This document shows positions 52,792 to 61,151 of a DNA stretch of 64,000 bases, piece after piece. The position numbers and the translations under genes were made by a program. How positions within the stretch are numbered: the first letter of the stretch is position 1; every line of letters starts with the position of its first letter. The notes under the pieces were generated by a model, which did not search any database, had not been told where the DNA came from, and saw only the letters and a list, made by a program, of their open reading frames with translations. Source of the stretch: Mucilaginibacter phyllosphaerae (lineage in GTDB: Bacteria > Bacteroidota > Bacteroidia > Sphingobacteriales > Sphingobacteriaceae); contig NZ_SNQG01000001.1 in the NCBI RefSeq assembly GCF_004378255.1, positions 992,001 through 1,056,000 on the forward strand, in the 5' to 3' direction.

Positions 52792-53382
52792 ATGCAGGAT
52801 TTTGGCTTATACTTTCAGCTTGGCTGGCAACACATCTGCGATTGGCAGGGCTACGACCACATCTTATTTGTTACCGTGCTTTGCGGCACCTACCTACTGG
52901 CCGACTGGCGCAAGGTGCTGATACTGGTTACCGCATTCACCATAGGGCATTCCATTACCCTGGCCTTAAGCGTGCTGAACGTGGTAAAGGTAAACACCTC
53001 GCTTATCGAGTTTTTGATCCCGGTAACCATAGTGCTGACCAGTTTGGTAAACATCCTCAACAAAGAGCGGTCTGCCATCACTGTACGTTTCAGTTATTTT
53101 TTGGCGCTGATATTCGGGCTGATCCATGGGCTGGGCTTTTCTAACTACTTAAAAAGCCTGCTGGGTACCAGCACCAATATTACGGCCGAACTGTTTGCCT
53201 TTAACATTGGGTTGGAGTTTGGCCAGGTACTCATTGTGCTTGCCGTGCTTATTATGGCCTATGTAATCATAAAATTACTAAAAACGCCCCGCCGCGATTG
53301 GGTGTTATTCCTTTCATCTGCTATATTTGGGATAGCATTCATCATGTGCATCGAGCGCTTTGTATTAATCAAATTCAAATGA
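52792..53382 (+). CDS. HupE/UreJ-family membrane protein
   Basis: A 196-residue inner-membrane protein with about six helices. Conserved histidine segments GYDHILFVTVLCGTYLL, FTIGHSITLALSVL and FGLIHGLGFSNYL match the HupE/UreJ (second type) family, relatives of nickel/cobalt permeases; metal transport here is inference. Its stop overlaps the M1 peptidase ATG (ATGA), so the two are co-translated. Confidence 0.9.
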   Translation: MQDFGLYFQLGWQHICDWQGYDHILFVTVLCGTYLLADWRKVLILVTAFTIGHSITLALSVLNVVKVNTSLIEFLIPVTIVLTSLVNILNKERSAITVRFSYFLALIFGLIHGLGFSNYLKSLLGTSTNITAELFAFNIGLEFGQVLIVLAVLIMAYVIIKLLKTPRRDWVLFLSSAIFGIAFIMCIERFVLIKFK

Positions 53383-55718
53383 AGAAATTTTACGCCTATC
53401 TTTCACTTTGCATGTTTGCTTCTACAGCAGCCATAGCGCAAAACGAAAACAACCCCGGATCTAACCACGGCAATAAGTTTGAGCAACTGGGTACCATGTT
53501 AAGCACTCCTAACGAATACCGTTCGGCATCGGGCGCACCCGGGCCAAAATACTGGCAGCAAAAGGCCGATTACGAGATAAGTGCCACCCTTAACGATGAC
53601 AAGCAACGCCTGGACGGTATAGAAACCATTATCTATACCAATAACTCGCCTGATCCGCTTACCTACCTTTGGTTGCAGTTGGATGAGAACGAGCATAAAA
53701 AAGATGCCGAAAACCTAAAGTTTGATGAAAGCAAAATGCAAAGCAGGATGAGCATGCGCCAGCTGCAGGGCATTATGGGCCACAACCTTGACCTGGGCAA
53801 CCACATTGTAAGCATTATGGATGCTAACGGCAACGCACTTAAATACACCATTAACCAGACCATGATGCGTGTGGAATTACCTGCTACCCTACAGCCGGGA
53901 CAAAAGTTCCGTTTTAAGGTAAGCTGGTGGTACAACATCAGCGACAGGCTAACTATAGGTGGCCGCGGTGGGTACGAGTTTTTCCCTGAGGATAGTAATT
54001 ACTTGTACACCATGGCGCAATGGTACCCACGGATGGCTGTTTACAGCGATTTCCAGGGATGGCAAAATAAACAATTTACCGGCCGCGGTGAGTTTGCCTT
54101 AGCCTTTGGCGATTTTAAAGTGAACCTTAACGTACCCGCCGACCACGTAGTTGGCGGAACAGGCCAGTGTAGTAATTACGCACAAAACTTGAGCACTGCC
54201 CAATTAAGACGCTGGAACGAGGCACAAAATGCCACTCAACCTGTTGAGGTAGTTAACCTTAACGAGGTTAAACAATTAATGAAAGGCCACGCCACCGCAC
54301 GCAAAACATGGAGTTTCCATGCAGAGAATGTGCGCGATTTTGCCTGGGTAAGCTCGCGCCGTTTGGTGTGGGATGCCATGAGCACCCGTGTAGATGGCGG
54401 TAAAAAAGTGATGGCAATGTCATACTACGGCCCCGAGGCTTATGGCTTGTATCGCCGTTACTCAACCAAAGTTGTGGCACATACCCTGCGCAGCTACTCA
54501 AAAACTACCTTCCCTTACCCATACCCGGTTGCCATATCTGTAGAGGCATCAAACGGTATGGAATACCCGATGATATGCTTTAACTATGGCCGTACCGAAA
54601 AAGACGGCACTTACAGCGAGGCTACCAAAAACGGTATGATAGGCGTGATCATCCACGAGGTTGGCCACAACTTTTTCCCGATGATCGTAAACTCTGATGA
54701 GCGCCAGTGGACCTGGATGGACGAAGGGTTGAACACTTTTTGCCAATACCTTGCCGAGCAGTCATGGGATGCTAATTACCCATCGCAGCGCGGCCCGGCC
54801 TACAAGATAGTTGATTATATGAAGCTGCCAAAGAACGAGTTGGAGCCCATCATGACCAACTCAGAGAACATCACCCGTTTTGGCCCCAATGCTTATGCTA
54901 AACCGGCAACGGCTTTAAACATCCTGCGCGAAACCGTAATGGGCCGCGAGCTGTTTGATTATGCCTTTAAAACCTACGCACACCGCTGGGCCTTTAAACA
55001 CCCTACCCCTGCCGACCTGTTCCGCACCATGGAAGATGCATCGGCTGTGGATCTGGATTGGTTTTGGCGCGGATGGTTCTTTAGCACAGACCCGGTTGAT
55101 ATTTCTTTGGACAGCGTTAAATACTACCGCCTGAATACCAAAAACCCGGCAACAGAGGCATCTTTTGACCGTGCAACTTTTGACCGCAACCTGGAGAACA
55201 TCAGTACCAAACGCAACAAAGCCGCAGGCGAAAAATTTGAAGTAGAGGCAGATACCGCCCTGCAGGATTTTTACAGCAAATGGGACCGCTTTGCAGCTAC
55301 CCCCATGACCACCCAAAGCTACCAGACCATGTATAACGGCCTTAGCCCGGAAGAGAAGAAGATGTACGATAGCAAAAATTTCTTTTACGAGTTAAGCTTT
55401 GCCAACCGTGGCGGTTGTGTATCGCCATTGATAATTGAGTGGACCTACACCGACGGCACTAAAGAAACCGAGAAGATCTCGGCCTATATTTGGCGCCATA
55501 ACGAGCAAAAGGTAACCAAAGTATTTGCTAAAGCCAAAGAGGTACGCTCCATTAAACTTGACCCGGAACGCGAAACTGCCGACATTGACGAGAGTAACAA
55601 CAGCTGGCCACGAGAAACGGCACCAACCAGGTTTGAGCTGTTTAAACAGCAAAGCTTACCAAGAGGCGCTACCAGCGGTAGCAACCCCATGCAAGAATCA
55701 AGAAAAACCACACCATAA
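53379..55718 (+). CDS. M1-family metallopeptidase (gluzincin), secreted
   Basis: A 779-residue exported zinc aminopeptidase-like protein. Signal peptide: MKKFYAYLSLCMFASTAAIA, cleavage near AQN. The zinc motif is HEVGH with the third ligand Glu in WMDEGLNTFCQYLAEQ, 18 residues on; the GAMEN-like exopeptidase motif region is replaced by SNGMEYPMICF. Upstream lies the M1 N-terminal beta domain (YTNNSPDPLTYLWLQLDENE). The start is taken at 53379, overlapping the HupE stop; the frame open further upstream overlaps HupE and is not used. Peptide specificity unknown. Confidence 0.9.
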   Translation: MKKFYAYLSLCMFASTAAIAQNENNPGSNHGNKFEQLGTMLSTPNEYRSASGAPGPKYWQQKADYEISATLNDDKQRLDGIETIIYTNNSPDPLTYLWLQLDENEHKKDAENLKFDESKMQSRMSMRQLQGIMGHNLDLGNHIVSIMDANGNALKYTINQTMMRVELPATLQPGQKFRFKVSWWYNISDRLTIGGRGGYEFFPEDSNYLYTMAQWYPRMAVYSDFQGWQNKQFTGRGEFALAFGDFKVNLNVPADHVVGGTGQCSNYAQNLSTAQLRRWNEAQNATQPVEVVNLNEVKQLMKGHATARKTWSFHAENVRDFAWVSSRRLVWDAMSTRVDGGKKVMAMSYYGPEAYGLYRRYSTKVVAHTLRSYSKTTFPYPYPVAISVEASNGMEYPMICFNYGRTEKDGTYSEATKNGMIGVIIHEVGHNFFPMIVNSDERQWTWMDEGLNTFCQYLAEQSWDANYPSQRGPAYKIVDYMKLPKNELEPIMTNSENITRFGPNAYAKPATALNILRETVMGRELFDYAFKTYAHRWAFKHPTPADLFRTMEDASAVDLDWFWRGWFFSTDPVDISLDSVKYYRLNTKNPATEASFDRATFDRNLENISTKRNKAAGEKFEVEADTALQDFYSKWDRFAATPMTTQSYQTMYNGLSPEEKKMYDSKNFFYELSFANRGGCVSPLIIEWTYTDGTKETEKISAYIWRHNEQKVTKVFAKAKEVRSIKLDPERETADIDESNNSWPRETAPTRFELFKQQSLPRGATSGSNPMQESRKTTP

Positions 55719-55725
55719 CATAACA

Positions 55726-55756
55726 AAAAATGCCCCGGTAATACGGGGCATTTTTG
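55726..55756 (+). terminator. Rho-independent terminator of the M1 peptidase gene
   Basis: AAAAATGCCCCG and CGGGGCATTTTT form a 12-bp stem with a 6-nt loop, 7 nt after the stop and ending in a T run. Confidence 0.88.
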
Positions 55757-55860
55757 TTATGGATGAACAGAGAGATATTGTCAAAAAGTAATCAAACTGC
55801 CATAAAGAGTACATCGTGGTTTAATTGTAAACCAAAGTAAGCTTACATTCGTTTATCCAG

Positions 55861-56409
55861 ATGATGAACATACAGAAAATAACATTAGGCAACGGTTGCT
55901 TTTGGTGTACCGAAGCCATCTTTCAATCCGTTAAAGGGGTAATGTCAGTAACATCAGGCTACACAGGCGGCCATACCCAAAACCCTACTTACATGGAAAT
56001 TTGCAACGGCGATACCGGCCATGCAGAAGCATTGGAGGTAGAGTTTGATGCCGACGTTTTGTCTTTAGATGAGTTGCTGTTGGTTTTCTTTAAAACCCAC
56101 AATCCTACTACACTTAACCGCCAGGGCAATGATGTTGGCACACAATACCGTTCGGCCATATTTTATCATAATGATGAACAAAGGCAGCAGGCAGAAGCCT
56201 TAATCAAAAAACTGACTGAAGAAAAGGTTTTTGATAAGCCAATTGTAACCGAAATTAGCCCTGCAAGCGAATTTTACAAAGCGGAAGATTATCACCAGAA
56301 TTACTACAATGATAACCCGCTGAAGCCATACTGTGCCTTTGTGATACAACCTAAATTAAATAAGTTTGTTAAAGAATTTACCGACAAGGTAAAGCCCGAA
56401 CTTTTATAA
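55861..56409 (+). CDS. msrA: Peptide methionine sulfoxide reductase A
   Basis: Reduces methionine-S-sulfoxide in proteins; 182 residues, no signal, so cytoplasmic. The catalytic motif is GNGCFWCTEAIF with C13 in MMNIQKITLGNGCFWC; TSGYTGG, YHQNYYNDNP and the GDTGHAEALEVEFD strand are the other MsrA hallmarks. The C-terminal resolving cysteine may be C146-region (KPYCAF). Either Met 55861 or 55864 can start. Confidence 0.95.
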   Translation: MMNIQKITLGNGCFWCTEAIFQSVKGVMSVTSGYTGGHTQNPTYMEICNGDTGHAEALEVEFDADVLSLDELLLVFFKTHNPTTLNRQGNDVGTQYRSAIFYHNDEQRQQAEALIKKLTEEKVFDKPIVTEISPASEFYKAEDYHQNYYNDNPLKPYCAFVIQPKLNKFVKEFTDKVKPELL

Positions 56410-56429
56410 TAACTGCATAGCCCACCGAG

Positions 56430-57233
56430 ATGAAAAAACAATTTGCTGCATTGCTGGCAGGAACCATATTATTTGCAGCCTGCTCCACCCCAAAGAAAAC
56501 CCAAAGCGCTTCTATAGCCAACAATGGCAAAGTTTGGGCTTCGCTTTGGCAGCAGCGGTCGGCAGAGTACAAGGCTTTGTGCTACCAGGCCTACAATACG
56601 GCCAGGTGGCGTTTAGATGAAGCCTTGAAAAATCCCGGAAGCAAACCGCCTGCCATAATTACTGATATTGACGAAACGGTTTTAGATAACAGCCCGTATG
56701 ATGCCATGCGTGCTGCCAACAATCAGGAATTTAGCCCCGCTACCTGGAAAGCATGGACCGCCAAGGCCGTAGCCGATACCGTGCCCGGCGCACCGGCATT
56801 TCTTAAATATGCAGCATCAAAGGGGGTAACCATATTCTATATCACTAACCGCGATGAGGATGAACGCGCGGCTACCATTAAAAACCTGCAGTTATACAAC
56901 CTGCCCAATGCAGATAACGCGCATTTGCAGCTAAAACAAACCACCTCCAGTAAAGAAACGCGCCGCCAGCAGGTATTAAAAAAATTTAACGTAGTACTGT
57001 TATGCGGCGATAACCTGCCGGATTTTGATTTACTGTATGATAATCAACCCACCGAAGCTAACAGGGAAGCCACTACCAAACAATTAATGAAGGAATTTGG
57101 CAACAAATATATTGTGCTTCCTAACCCATCCTACGGGGATTTTGAAGGTGCATTGTTCAATTACAATTATAAGTTATCCGGCGCACAAAAAGACTCTGTT
57201 ATCAGGGCGAAGGTTAAGGTAGATAAGCAGTAA
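56430..57233 (+). CDS. HAD-type acid phosphatase lipoprotein, e(P4) family
   Basis: A 267-residue outer-membrane-type lipoprotein phosphatase. Signal MKKQFAALLAGTILFAAC, lipobox FAAC. HAD motif I is ITDIDETVLDNSPYDAM (DxD), motif II FYITNRDEDE, motif IV LLCGDNLPDFD. e(P4) proteins dephosphorylate nucleotides outside the cell; here this likely supplies phosphate or nucleosides. It sits 20 nt after msrA and 72 bases before the propeller-phosphoesterase. Confidence 0.92.
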   Translation: MKKQFAALLAGTILFAACSTPKKTQSASIANNGKVWASLWQQRSAEYKALCYQAYNTARWRLDEALKNPGSKPPAIITDIDETVLDNSPYDAMRAANNQEFSPATWKAWTAKAVADTVPGAPAFLKYAASKGVTIFYITNRDEDERAATIKNLQLYNLPNADNAHLQLKQTTSSKETRRQQVLKKFNVVLLCGDNLPDFDLLYDNQPTEANREATTKQLMKEFGNKYIVLPNPSYGDFEGALFNYNYKLSGAQKDSVIRAKVKVDKQ

Positions 57234-57305
57234 ACTATATTAAGCTTTTGTTAAGCCCTGCGCATTTGGCAAGGTATTACGTACTTTTGGGTACACTGCC
57301 TTTTT

Positions 57306-59747
57306 ATGAAACAAAAATTATTTCTCAGCATCCTTGTATTTGCTTTAACGGCTGCTGCATTTGCCCAAAACAAACCGGGTAAACTACTCAATGGCCAGTT
57401 GCTTTTACCCAATGGATGGAAACTAAGCCCCGCCGGGCGCTCCCTGCCATTGGGCGACCTGCCGCTTAATATGCAATTATCACCTTCGGGCAAATTGCTT
57501 GCAATTACCAATAACGGCCAAAGCACCCAATCGTTACAATTGATAGATCCGCGAAACGAAAAGCAGCTGGACCAGCGGGAACTAAAAAAATCGTGGTATG
57601 GTATAGCCTTCAGCAGCGATGAAAAAAAGCTATACGCATCCGGCGGTAATGATAATTGCATCCTTACCTTCCATATCAACAACAATAAATTGGGAATGCC
57701 GGATACCATTAAACTTGGCGCCCCCTGGCCTGCAACTAAAATATGCCCAACCGGTATAGCTGTAAATAAGGCTAATACACGCCTGTACACCGTTACTAAA
57801 GAAGATAGTGCCTTATATGTTATTGACCCCGCCGCCGGTTCCGTAATCAATAAAATAAAACTACCTGCCGAGGCTTACAGCTGCATCTTATCGCCCGACG
57901 GCAAAACGCTGTACATATCGTTATGGGGAGGTGATAAAGTTGCCTTTTACAACACCATTAGCCAAAAGCTTAGTTTTTTAAACACCGGCAGCCATCCAAA
58001 CGAATTATTGCTGAATAAAAAAGGCACTTTACTTTTTGTCGCCAATGCTAACGACAACTCTGTTTCGGTTATCAGTACAGCTAATCATCATGTTTTAGAA
58101 ACGGTTGCAACATCCTTATACCCAACGCACTTAACCGGCTCAACCACCAACGGGTTTGCCTTATCTGCCAACGAAAAAACAATTTATATAGCCAATGCCG
58201 ATAACAATTGCCTGGCCGTGTTTGATGTATCTAACCCCGGCAACAGTAAAAGCCTGGGCTTTGTCCCGGTGGGCTGGTATCCAACTAATGTAAAGGTTTT
58301 AAATAAAAAGATCCTGGTATCCAACGGAAAAGGCTTTACCTCTATGGCCAACCCGCAGGGGCCGCAGCCGGTAAAAAAGGCTGATAACAGCGGCTACCAA
58401 ACCGGGGCCAAAAACACCCGCGACCAGTACATTGGCGGGTTATTTAAAGGCACCTTATCTTTTATTGATGCACCTAACGAAACGCAGCTAAAAGCATATA
58501 CCAAACAGGTTTACGCCAATACACCTTTTAACAATAAAATTGCTGCAAAGGCAAACGGCGAAACCGGCAACCCAATACCACGCCGAAAAGGCGAAAAATC
58601 GCCCATAAAACACGTTTTTTATATCATCAAAGAAAACCGAACCTATGACCAGGTTATGGGTGATGTTACCGCAGGGAACGGCGATACCTCGCTTTGTATT
58701 TTTGGCAGGCAGGTAACCCCAAATCACCATGCCATTGCAAATGATTTTGTACTGATGGATAATTTTTACGTTGATGCCGAGGTAAGCGCCGACGGCCACA
58801 ACTGGAGCACCGCTGCCTATGCAACCGACTATACTGAAAAGACATGGCCAACCAGCTATGGCGGCCGTGGCGGCACTTACGATTACGAGGGCACGCGCAA
58901 AATAGCCTACCCACGCGATGGCTACATTTGGGATTATTGTAAACGCGCCGGGGTAAGCTACCGCACCTATGGTGAATTTGTAAAGGATGGCGAACATGGC
59001 GGAGCAAGTTTAAAATCACTGCAGGGGCATTATTGCAAACAATCGCCGGGGTTTGATATGGATGTGAAAGATGTAACCCGCGTAGCCATCTGGAAGCACG
59101 ATTTTGACTCCTTGTTTACTGTTAACGCCGTTCCGCAGTTCAACAGTATCCGTATCTCTAACGACCATACCAGCGGGCAAAAAAAAGGCGCTTATACGCC
59201 TGTTGCCTGTGTTGCTGATAATGACCTTGCTATAGGTCAATTTTTAGAACACCTTTCAAAAAGCAGCATCTGGAAAGAATCTGTAGTATTTATACTGGAA
59301 GATGACGCCCAAAACGGGCCCGACCATGTGGATGCGCATCGCTCGCCTGTGTTTGTTGCAGGGCCGTATGTAAAACGTAACGCCATTAATCATAACATGT
59401 ACTCTACATCGGGCGTATTGCGTACTATCGAACTGATATTGGGCCTGCCGTCAATGAGCCAATACGATGCTGCAGCAGTGCCTTTGTTTGATTGTTTTAC
59501 AGCTACCCCCAACCTGCAACCCTACATAGCTAAACCGGCAGAGGTTGACCTGGAGAAGCGTAATGTGGCTACTAATAAAAGTAGTGTAAGATCAGAAGCA
59601 TTTAACTTAAAAGAAGCCGATGCCGCGCCGGACCTTGACCTGAATGAAGTGGTTTGGAAATCAGTTAGGGGCGAAGATGCTATAATGCCCGCACCTAAAC
59701 GCAGCGCCTTTGTTATTTTAGAGAAAAAGAAACACGACGACGATTAA
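57306..59747 (+). CDS. Fusion of YncE-like beta-propeller and alkaline-phosphatase-superfamily phosphoesterase
   Basis: An 813-residue exported protein; signal MKQKLFLSILVFALTAAAFA. Residues of about 40-370 form a seven-bladed propeller of YVTN/YncE type (repeat hallmarks such as LSPDGKTLYISLWGGDKVAF and VANANDNSVSVISTANHHVL). Residues of about 420-790 form a phosphoesterase of the alkaline phosphatase/phospholipase C-like superfamily: VFYIIKENRTYDQVMGD (metal Asn/Glu), VDAEVSADGHNWSTAAYATD, FILEDDAQNGPDHVDAHRSP (metal Asp-Asp, His). This fused form is common in Bacteroidota. Substrate not known; phosphodiester or phosphonate scavenging is inferred from fold and neighbours. Confidence 0.9.
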   Translation: MKQKLFLSILVFALTAAAFAQNKPGKLLNGQLLLPNGWKLSPAGRSLPLGDLPLNMQLSPSGKLLAITNNGQSTQSLQLIDPRNEKQLDQRELKKSWYGIAFSSDEKKLYASGGNDNCILTFHINNNKLGMPDTIKLGAPWPATKICPTGIAVNKANTRLYTVTKEDSALYVIDPAAGSVINKIKLPAEAYSCILSPDGKTLYISLWGGDKVAFYNTISQKLSFLNTGSHPNELLLNKKGTLLFVANANDNSVSVISTANHHVLETVATSLYPTHLTGSTTNGFALSANEKTIYIANADNNCLAVFDVSNPGNSKSLGFVPVGWYPTNVKVLNKKILVSNGKGFTSMANPQGPQPVKKADNSGYQTGAKNTRDQYIGGLFKGTLSFIDAPNETQLKAYTKQVYANTPFNNKIAAKANGETGNPIPRRKGEKSPIKHVFYIIKENRTYDQVMGDVTAGNGDTSLCIFGRQVTPNHHAIANDFVLMDNFYVDAEVSADGHNWSTAAYATDYTEKTWPTSYGGRGGTYDYEGTRKIAYPRDGYIWDYCKRAGVSYRTYGEFVKDGEHGGASLKSLQGHYCKQSPGFDMDVKDVTRVAIWKHDFDSLFTVNAVPQFNSIRISNDHTSGQKKGAYTPVACVADNDLAIGQFLEHLSKSSIWKESVVFILEDDAQNGPDHVDAHRSPVFVAGPYVKRNAINHNMYSTSGVLRTIELILGLPSMSQYDAAAVPLFDCFTATPNLQPYIAKPAEVDLEKRNVATNKSSVRSEAFNLKEADAAPDLDLNEVVWKSVRGEDAIMPAPKRSAFVILEKKKHDDD

Positions 59748-59782
59748 ATTGTTAAGTTAGCCATAACCAAACCCATTAGGTA

Positions 59783-60649
59783 ATGACTATCCTTGAAAAT
59801 GATTTTTTAAAAGTTGCCATTGATAGCAAAGGCGCACAGCTAACATCCATATTTAATAAAGAAACGGGCTTAGAACAACTTTGGCAGGCTAACCCGGATG
59901 TATGGGGCTACCACGCGCCAAACCTGTTCCCGATAGTTGGCGGTTTGCTAAATAACGAATTGCATGCCGATGGCCAAACCTACTCCATGAGCAGGCATGG
60001 CTTTGCGCGCCAGTCGGAATTTATTTTGCTGGATAGCGATGAAGTGCATGCCGGTTTTTCGCTGCCAAATTCAGAGAAAACGCTGGCGGTATTCCCTTAT
60101 AAATTTGATTTTCAGGTATTATATACCTTAATAGACAACGCCCTGCGGATAACTTACAAAGTTATTAACAGGGATAATAAACCCGTTTATTTTTCGGTAG
60201 GCGGGCACCCGGCGTTTAATGTGCCTTTTAATGCCGGCGAAAGCTATGAGGATTACTACCTTGAATTTGAAACACAGGAAAACCTGGAAACACATCTGTT
60301 AAATAAAGACGGCCTGTTTAGCGGTGAAACGCACCCGGTGCCAACGCCCGGTAAAAAGCTTGGTTTAACGCGGGAATTGTTTGCAGAAGATGCGCTGGTA
60401 TTTAAAAACCTGCAATCGCGCATGGTGACTATTAAAAGTACCAAACATCACCAAACCCTCTCTGTTGAATTCCCTCATTTTAACTATCTGGGGCTGTGGG
60501 CCAAGCCGGGCGCAGATTTTGTTTGCATTGAGCCCTGGCTGGGATGTGCAGACAGCGCTGGCGAACCCAAAGATATTAAGGCGAAAGAAAACATACAGAA
60601 AGTGATTACAGGCCATGTTTTTGAAGCCTCTTATTACATCAGTATTTAA
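59783..60649 (+). CDS. Aldose 1-epimerase family protein (mutarotase-like)
   Basis: A 288-residue protein of the galactose-mutarotase fold, LacX-like branch. Conserved pieces are GYHAPNLFPIVGGLLNNELH, SRHGFARQSEF (catalytic-type His), VGGHPAFNVPF (second His) and the C-terminal CIEPWLGCADSAG, whose Glu serves as base. No signal peptide, so cytoplasmic. Likely interconverts sugar anomers; which sugar is unknown. It lies 36 bases after the phosphoesterase fusion. Confidence 0.9.
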   Translation: MTILENDFLKVAIDSKGAQLTSIFNKETGLEQLWQANPDVWGYHAPNLFPIVGGLLNNELHADGQTYSMSRHGFARQSEFILLDSDEVHAGFSLPNSEKTLAVFPYKFDFQVLYTLIDNALRITYKVINRDNKPVYFSVGGHPAFNVPFNAGESYEDYYLEFETQENLETHLLNKDGLFSGETHPVPTPGKKLGLTRELFAEDALVFKNLQSRMVTIKSTKHHQTLSVEFPHFNYLGLWAKPGADFVCIEPWLGCADSAGEPKDIKAKENIQKVITGHVFEASYYISI

Positions 60650-60736
60650 AGAATGTTAAATTTTAAAATTTTTTAAAACATTTAATTTGTTTTAATCCTT
60701 ATCTGTAAAAACAATATAACTTACAACATTACCACT

Positions 60737-61075
60737 ATGAAAAAGAAAATTTATCTAATTGCCATGACAATGCTACTTACAGTAGCTGCCTTTAACAGTA
60801 ATGCTGCAACTTTTACTGACAACAAAGACGCTTACAAAGAAGCTGCTGCCAACATGACCAAAGAGCAGAAAGAAGCCCGTGTTGAAGAAATTAAACTGCG
60901 TGTGAACGAGATTAAAGCAATGGACAAATCTCAATTAAACAAAGCAGAGAAAAAAGAATTAAAAAGCGAACTGAAAAACCTTAAACAAGAAGCACAGGCC
61001 ATGGGTGGCGGTGGTGTTTATCTTTCAGTTGGTGCGATCATCATCATCATCCTGGTTTTGATCCTGATCCTGTAA
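60737..61075 (+). CDS. Small secreted helical protein with C-terminal hydrophobic tail
   Basis: A 112-residue protein: signal peptide MKKKIYLIAMTMLLTVAAFN, cleavage near NAA; then a charged helical region of about 60 residues (KEQKEARVEEIKLRVNEIKA, NKAEKKELKSELKNLKQEAQ) likely to form a coiled coil; then GGGG and a 19-residue isoleucine/leucine membrane tail (SVGAIIIIILVLILIL). This design recurs in Bacteroidota small proteins without a known function. It has its own terminator. Confidence 0.85.
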   Translation: MKKKIYLIAMTMLLTVAAFNSNAATFTDNKDAYKEAAANMTKEQKEARVEEIKLRVNEIKAMDKSQLNKAEKKELKSELKNLKQEAQAMGGGGVYLSVGAIIIIILVLILIL

Positions 61076-61098
61076 TCAGCGTAATCAAAATGTTTTAT

Positions 61099-61136
61099 AA
61101 CCACAAAGGGCGCCAAAATGGTGCCCTTTGTGGTTT
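61099..61136. terminator. Bidirectional terminator
   Basis: AACCACAAAGGGC and GCCCTTTGTGGTT pair perfectly, with GCC/GGT inner pairs, 23 nt after the small-protein stop and 15 nt after the convergent GH35 stop; it serves both. Confidence 0.85.
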
Positions 61137-61151
61137 AAGCCATTATGGTTT

